64,000 bases of DNA from Pseudanabaena yagii GIHE-NHR1 (lineage in GTDB: Bacteria > Cyanobacteriota > Cyanobacteriia > Pseudanabaenales > Pseudanabaenaceae): assembly GCF_012863495.1 (NCBI RefSeq), contig NZ_JAAVJL010000001.1, positions 2,166,001-2,230,000 of the forward strand, written 5' to 3'. How positions within the stretch are numbered: the stretch's first letter is position 1; each line of letters begins with the position of its first letter. A program made the translations under genes and the position numbers. The notes under the pieces are model-generated. The model did no database searches. It worked only from the letters and a program-made list of their open reading frames with translations, and was not told the DNA's origin. Below, in pieces: positions 60,604 to 64,000 of this stretch.

Positions 60604-61848
60604 ATGCCCAACCTCTCTTCTCTCCACGCTTGTAATCCCAGCTTTTTGCTCTGTCCGCAGAACGAAGTTTATTACGTGGATTTGGCGGATGGAAGGGGTG
60701 AAGATGTCGTCAAGCGTTTACGTCGCACAATTGTCCTATCTCCGAATAAGCCCACATTTCAACTACTGTCAGGACATATCGGCAGTGGCAAAACAACGGA
60801 ATTAATGCGTTTAAAAGCGGGGCTAGAACAGCAGGGATTTGTGGTTATTTACTGTGCGGCGGATGAATATCTGCAAATTGATGATGTGGGCTTAACGGAG
60901 ATCTGGCTATTCATTTTGTATTTGATTTTGCAACAGATGGAAAAAAAGGGCGAGTCTCTATCAGTTGCCTATTTGCCTAATGCGATCACAGAAATCGAAC
61001 AGTGGTTAAGAATTTCTGCCCCCATTGGTGTAGCTACCTATGCACCACGCTTACAGAGAATTTTGCAGATTTTGCAAGACAACAATCAACATCGCCGCCA
61101 GTTACGACATCACCTAGAGCCAAGGCTCAAAAATTCTCTCCTTGCGGCTGGTGAAGAAGTTACAGCGATCGAGGTCGATCGCTTGAAACAGCTTGGTAAA
61201 AAAGGACTTGTAATCGTAATCGATAATCTCGATCGCTTAAACCTTGAGCAAATTGAAATGATTTTTGGTGATGGTGGCAAATATCTGCGTCAATTTCAAT
61301 GTCATACCATTTACACGCTGCCCTTACTGGCGATCACGACTGAAGAAGAGCAACTGCAACGCTTTCAGCAAAGGCTAAAGGGAAATATGCCGATTGTTCT
61401 GCCCAGTTTAATGCTACGCGATCGGCAGGGAGAGATTAATACTCAGTGTTTAAATTTACTGCGCCAAGTAGTTTTGGCGAGAATGCTGTCGCATATTCCT
61501 AGGGAAAAAAGGCTAGAGCAAGTGACGGAGGTTTTTGAGGATCTTGATACCCTTGATCAGTTATGTCTTGCTAGCTATGGACATCTCCCCTATTTGTTGT
61601 CGCTATTGTATGGGTGCTTGCAATGTCAAGATCCACCGATCCAACTTGCAACGATCCATCAGATTGTGCAAATGGATCATCAGCGACGTTTGGAAACTAT
61701 CCGCGATCGCGATCAACAAGCCTTACAAAAATATCTTGCCAAGCCCCATGTCCTGACACCAGAGGCACTTAATCTATGTCAGCGCCTCCTACTATTTGAA
61801 TATCATGATGAGCAGGGCAGTTGGTTCAGTAGCCCTTTTGCTAAGTAG
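60604..61848 (+). CDS. AAA/STAND-like P-loop ATPase
   Basis: 414 residues from ATG 60604 (MPNLSSLHACNPSFLL); the frame is open to 60565 but that overlaps dciA. Walker A GHIGSGKTTE at about 57-66, Walker B GLVIVIDNLDRL at about 203-214, then TLPLLAITTEEE sensor region. The arrangement, with a short N-terminal segment and a helical C-terminal domain, resembles the KAP/STAND-like ATPases of unknown function that cyanobacterial genomes hold. No effector domain is attached. Adjacent to the DciA-like gene, so a helicase- or DNA-related role is possible but unproven. Confidence 0.75.
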   Translation: MPNLSSLHACNPSFLLCPQNEVYYVDLADGRGEDVVKRLRRTIVLSPNKPTFQLLSGHIGSGKTTELMRLKAGLEQQGFVVIYCAADEYLQIDDVGLTEIWLFILYLILQQMEKKGESLSVAYLPNAITEIEQWLRISAPIGVATYAPRLQRILQILQDNNQHRRQLRHHLEPRLKNSLLAAGEEVTAIEVDRLKQLGKKGLVIVIDNLDRLNLEQIEMIFGDGGKYLRQFQCHTIYTLPLLAITTEEEQLQRFQQRLKGNMPIVLPSLMLRDRQGEINTQCLNLLRQVVLARMLSHIPREKRLEQVTEVFEDLDTLDQLCLASYGHLPYLLSLLYGCLQCQDPPIQLATIHQIVQMDHQRRLETIRDRDQQALQKYLAKPHVLTPEALNLCQRLLLFEYHDEQGSWFSSPFAK

Positions 61849-61867
61849 CTAGGTACAGCAGTTGAAT

Positions 61868-61901
61868 GTAAAAAATCGCACATGCAGCGTGCACTTTTTA
61901 C
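61868..61901. terminator. Hairpin between the ATPase and hoxH stops
   Basis: GTAAAAAATCGCAC pairs imperfectly with GTGCACTTTTTAC around ATGCAGC. A and T runs outside the GC core fit a bidirectional terminator of convergent genes. Confidence 0.55.
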
Positions 61902-61922
61902 TATATTTCCCGTGATGAGCGC

Positions 61923-63347
61923 CTATTTGCTTATTTCCTTAAGCACCTTGCCATCAGCCCCAATTAATTGCACCTGCATCGGCATTTGTCCATAGGCATG
62001 GGTGGAACAGCTCAGACAGGGATCGAAATTGCGAATCCCTGCTTCTACACGATTGAGAAAACCTTCGGACACATCGCCATCGTGAATATAATGTTTGGCA
62101 ATCTGGACGACGGTTTTATTCATCGCTAGATTGTTATGACCTGTGGCGATAATCAAGTTCACTTTCTTAATCACTCCATTTTCATCGACGTTGTAGTGAT
62201 GGAACAATGTACCGCGAGGAGCTTCGCTTACGCCAATACCTTCGAGGGCATTGATTCCTGCTTGGGCGCGAGTATGAGATGACATCACATCAGGATCTTC
62301 CACAAGTTCCTCAATCTTCTCTACGGCTGCAAGAATCTCAATCAACCGCGCATAGTGATAGAAAAATGAAGAGGTCGCCACCCTGCCCCCTGCGCGATCG
62401 CGAAATTCCTGTAGCTCCTGATTGGCTTTAGGCGTATCGATATATTCACAAACATTCAGCCGTGCAAGGGGGCCTACACGATAAATTCCATCGGGATAGC
62501 CAAGGGGTTTGTAATAGGGAAATTTGAGGTACGACCAAGGCTCAACGGCTTCACCGATATATTCCTGATAGTCATCTTCACTGAGATGATCGGCGACGAT
62601 CTGCCCTTGACTATCGACAAAGCGAATATGTCCACCATAATGTTCCCATTCGCCTTTTTTGCCGACTAAGCTCATAAAAAGTGATGGAAATTTACCAAAC
62701 ACATCAACTTCCGTTTGCAGTTCGGTTAATAAATTTTTAAATAATCCTAAAGCATTCTCAATGGTGGCGAGGGATTCGGGTAGGCGATCGCGAATCCATG
62801 TCCGACCTTCTTCACTAAGAGGCGATCGCACACCACCCGCCACCGCCCAAGCCGTATGAATTTTTTTTGCGCCGAGAATTTCGATGATTTGCTGACCAAA
62901 CTGGCGCAGGCGGATACCACCTCTAGCCAGATCGGGATTTGCTGCCATTAAGCCAAATACATTTCTCGTAGCAGGATTACTATCCCAACCCAGCAGAAAA
63001 TCTGGGGAACTGAGGTGGAAAAAAGATAGAGCGTGGGATTGGGTGATTTGGGCAAGATTCATCATCCGTCGCAGTTTCTCGCCTGCCACAGGAATCTTCA
63101 CTGCTAATAATTTATCGCCTGTTTTCGCGGATGCTAATAGATGACTCACGGGACAGATGCCACAAATGCGTGAGGTAATTCCCGCCATTTCCCACATGGG
63201 GCGACCTTCGCAAAATTTCTCAAAGCCGCGATATTCCACCACATGAAAATGGGCATCGGAAACTTCGCCTAGATCATCCAGAAAGATCGAGATTTTGGCA
63301 TGACCTTCAATGCGTGTGACGGGATCGATTACTACTGTTTTTGCCAT
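61923..63347 (-). CDS. hoxH: Bidirectional [NiFe]-hydrogenase large subunit HoxH
   Basis: 474 residues. Houses the NiFe active site. L1 motif [10 protein letters not shown] with Cys62 and Cys65, L2 motif DPCLSCSTH with Cys444, Cys447 and His450. The 24 residues after His450 ([11 protein letters not shown]... to ISK) are the extension removed by the endopeptidase HoxW during maturation. [12 protein letters not shown] near the N-terminus is also characteristic. With HoxY it forms the hydrogenase module of the NAD(P)-linked, group 3d enzyme that produces or consumes H2 in dark fermentation and on light transitions. hoxY is 67 bp upstream on the same strand. Confidence 0.97.
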   Translation of the reverse strand: MAKTVVIDPVTRIEGHAKISIFLDDLGEVSDAHFHVVEYRGFEKFCEGRPMWEMAGITSRICGICPVSHLLASAKTGDKLLAVKIPVAGEKLRRMMNLAQITQSHALSFFHLSSPDFLLGWDSNPATRNVFGLMAANPDLARGGIRLRQFGQQIIEILGAKKIHTAWAVAGGVRSPLSEEGRTWIRDRLPESLATIENALGLFKNLLTELQTEVDVFGKFPSLFMSLVGKKGEWEHYGGHIRFVDSQGQIVADHLSEDDYQEYIGEAVEPWSYLKFPYYKPLGYPDGIYRVGPLARLNVCEYIDTPKANQELQEFRDRAGGRVATSSFFYHYARLIEILAAVEKIEELVEDPDVMSSHTRAQAGINALEGIGVSEAPRGTLFHHYNVDENGVIKKVNLIIATGHNNLAMNKTVVQIAKHYIHDGDVSEGFLNRVEAGIRNFDPCLSCSTHAYGQMPMQVQLIGADGKVLKEISK

Positions 63348-63378
63348 GACTAGATTCTCTCAATATTTATTTCTTATT

Positions 63379-63401
63379 CCCCTCTCCCTAAGGGAGAGGG
63401 G
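63379..63401. repeat. 11-bp hairpin between hoxY and hoxH
   Basis: CCCCTCTCCCT / AGGGAGAGGGG around a single A, next to GGGGCTAGGGGTGAGGG. This is a dispersed cyanobacterial repeat type; a related CCCAAAGGGAGAGGGG occurs near 37770. It splits the hoxYH pair and might lower hoxH transcript levels. Confidence 0.6.
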
Positions 63402-63414
63402 CTAGGGGTGAGGG

Positions 63415-63987
63415 CTATCCAAACTTAATCATTTCGCGTCCTTCCATTAGAGGCATCTTGCCCTCTAGCAAAGGCGTGATCGCTGCCTTAATCCGATCCG
63501 CCGATGGAGGACATCCGGGAATATACATATCCACTTTCACCACTTCGTGAACGGGCATCACTTTTTCTAATAGTTCAGGAACAATTCCGGAAGCTTTGGG
63601 AAGTTGCGGTGTAATATCACCTAGCTCTAAATAACTACGGCGTAACACCGTATCCGCATTATTGCTGCCCATCATGTTTCGCATGGCGGGGACATTGGCT
63701 GTAACTGCACAGTCACCAAAGGAAATCAGAAACTTTGTCTGTTTGCGGATTTTGTGAATTAGTTCTAGATTTTCTTCATTAGCGATCGCCCCTTCAACGA
63801 GGCACACATCAACATTTTCGGGATATTCCTTAATATCAGCGATCGGGCTATGGACGATATCGGCATATTTCACCAGTTCAAATAGCCATTCGTCCAAATC
63901 TAAAAAGGACATATGACAGCCCGAACATCCCGCCAGCCAAACCGTTGCGAGTTTAATTTTTTCTGAATTCTGCGCTACTTTTTCCAT
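63415..63987 (-). CDS. hoxY: Bidirectional [NiFe]-hydrogenase small subunit HoxY
   Basis: 190 residues, complete. AGGAG lies 5 bases before the ATG at the window edge. The [4Fe-4S] proximal-cluster ligands are visible: Cys21 and Cys24 in LAGCSGC, Cys in SFGDCAVTAN and Cys in IPGCPPS. It transfers electrons from HoxH to the HoxU/HoxF diaphorase. In the usual hoxEFUYH order hoxU would lie just outside the window. No twin-arginine leader, as expected for the cytoplasmic enzyme. Confidence 0.96.
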   Translation of the reverse strand: MEKVAQNSEKIKLATVWLAGCSGCHMSFLDLDEWLFELVKYADIVHSPIADIKEYPENVDVCLVEGAIANEENLELIHKIRKQTKFLISFGDCAVTANVPAMRNMMGSNNADTVLRRSYLELGDITPQLPKASGIVPELLEKVMPVHEVVKVDMYIPGCPPSADRIKAAITPLLEGKMPLMEGREMIKFG

Positions 63988-64000
63988 GGCTCCTATTTCC

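Noticed and set aside
1-64000. tRNA, rRNA, CRISPR array, phage genes or replication origin
   Set aside because: I looked for cloverleaf-like and repeat-spacer patterns and for clusters of DnaA boxes by eye and saw none; a tRNAscan-type search was not possible.

Overview
The window is a stretch of a cyanobacterial chromosome, most like a filamentous Pseudanabaena-type organism (genus is inference). Seen directly: very dense HIP1 octamers (GCGATCGC) on both strands, moderate GC, and cyanobacterial marker genes: phosphoribulokinase, a high-light-inducible protein, bidirectional hydrogenase HoxY/HoxH, type III glutamine synthetase (glnT), XisH/XisI, FtsH and a very large DUF11 surface protein.

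Layout. 0-3.3 kb: the 3' part of an AlbA/ATPase-type regulator, an hli gene, and a divergent marR/gst pair with three identical palindromic operators. 3.3-11.4 kb: a minus-strand run (proline-rich repeat exoprotein, PqqD-like protein, ATP-grasp ligase, PLP decarboxylase, urea transporter/M23 fusion) facing an OmpR-type two-component system; this run is the best candidate for an undescribed pathway. 11.5-18.7 kb: DUF58, hemW, a Tat-exported caspase-like protein without the catalytic Cys, ftsH. 19.3-25.8 kb: a ~2,150-residue DUF11 protein split by one extra A. 25.9-27.3 kb: a scar with broken acyltransferase and IS630 remnants. 27.3-32.6 kb: nadD-nrtR, a hypothetical gene, a beta-propeller protein, prk, ridA. 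32.9-42.9 kb: aldolase/SDR fusion, orphan LuxR-type regulator, lipoxygenase, tandem cyclase-homology protein, TPM protein, 5'-nucleotidase. 43.0-46.6 kb: a mobile-element island with an IS110 and an IS5 element nested in an ISAs1 element, itself inserted in a Uma2 gene. 46.8-57.3 kb: glnT, a HEPN-like gene, Uma2, Ada-type repair protein, xisHI, a DJ-1/F420-reductase operon with divergent LysR, pncB, and a small-gene accessory patch (DUF433, retropepsin-like, YoeB-like). 57.4-64 kb: rnc, two tandem 30-residue membrane peptides not previously called, a sulfite-oxidase-like enzyme, an intergenic block of two twin 149-bp elements around a third repeat, dciA-like plus AAA ATPase, and hoxH/hoxY.

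Across the window nearly every gene end carries a near-perfect hairpin with an exactly three-base loop closed by C-G, while the stems are unrelated in sequence. With at least two short inverted-repeat element families this makes the intergenic DNA unusually structured. nadD, nrtR and pncB are all NAD-metabolism genes; prk, hli, hox and ftsH tie the region to photosynthesis, redox balance and thylakoid maintenance.
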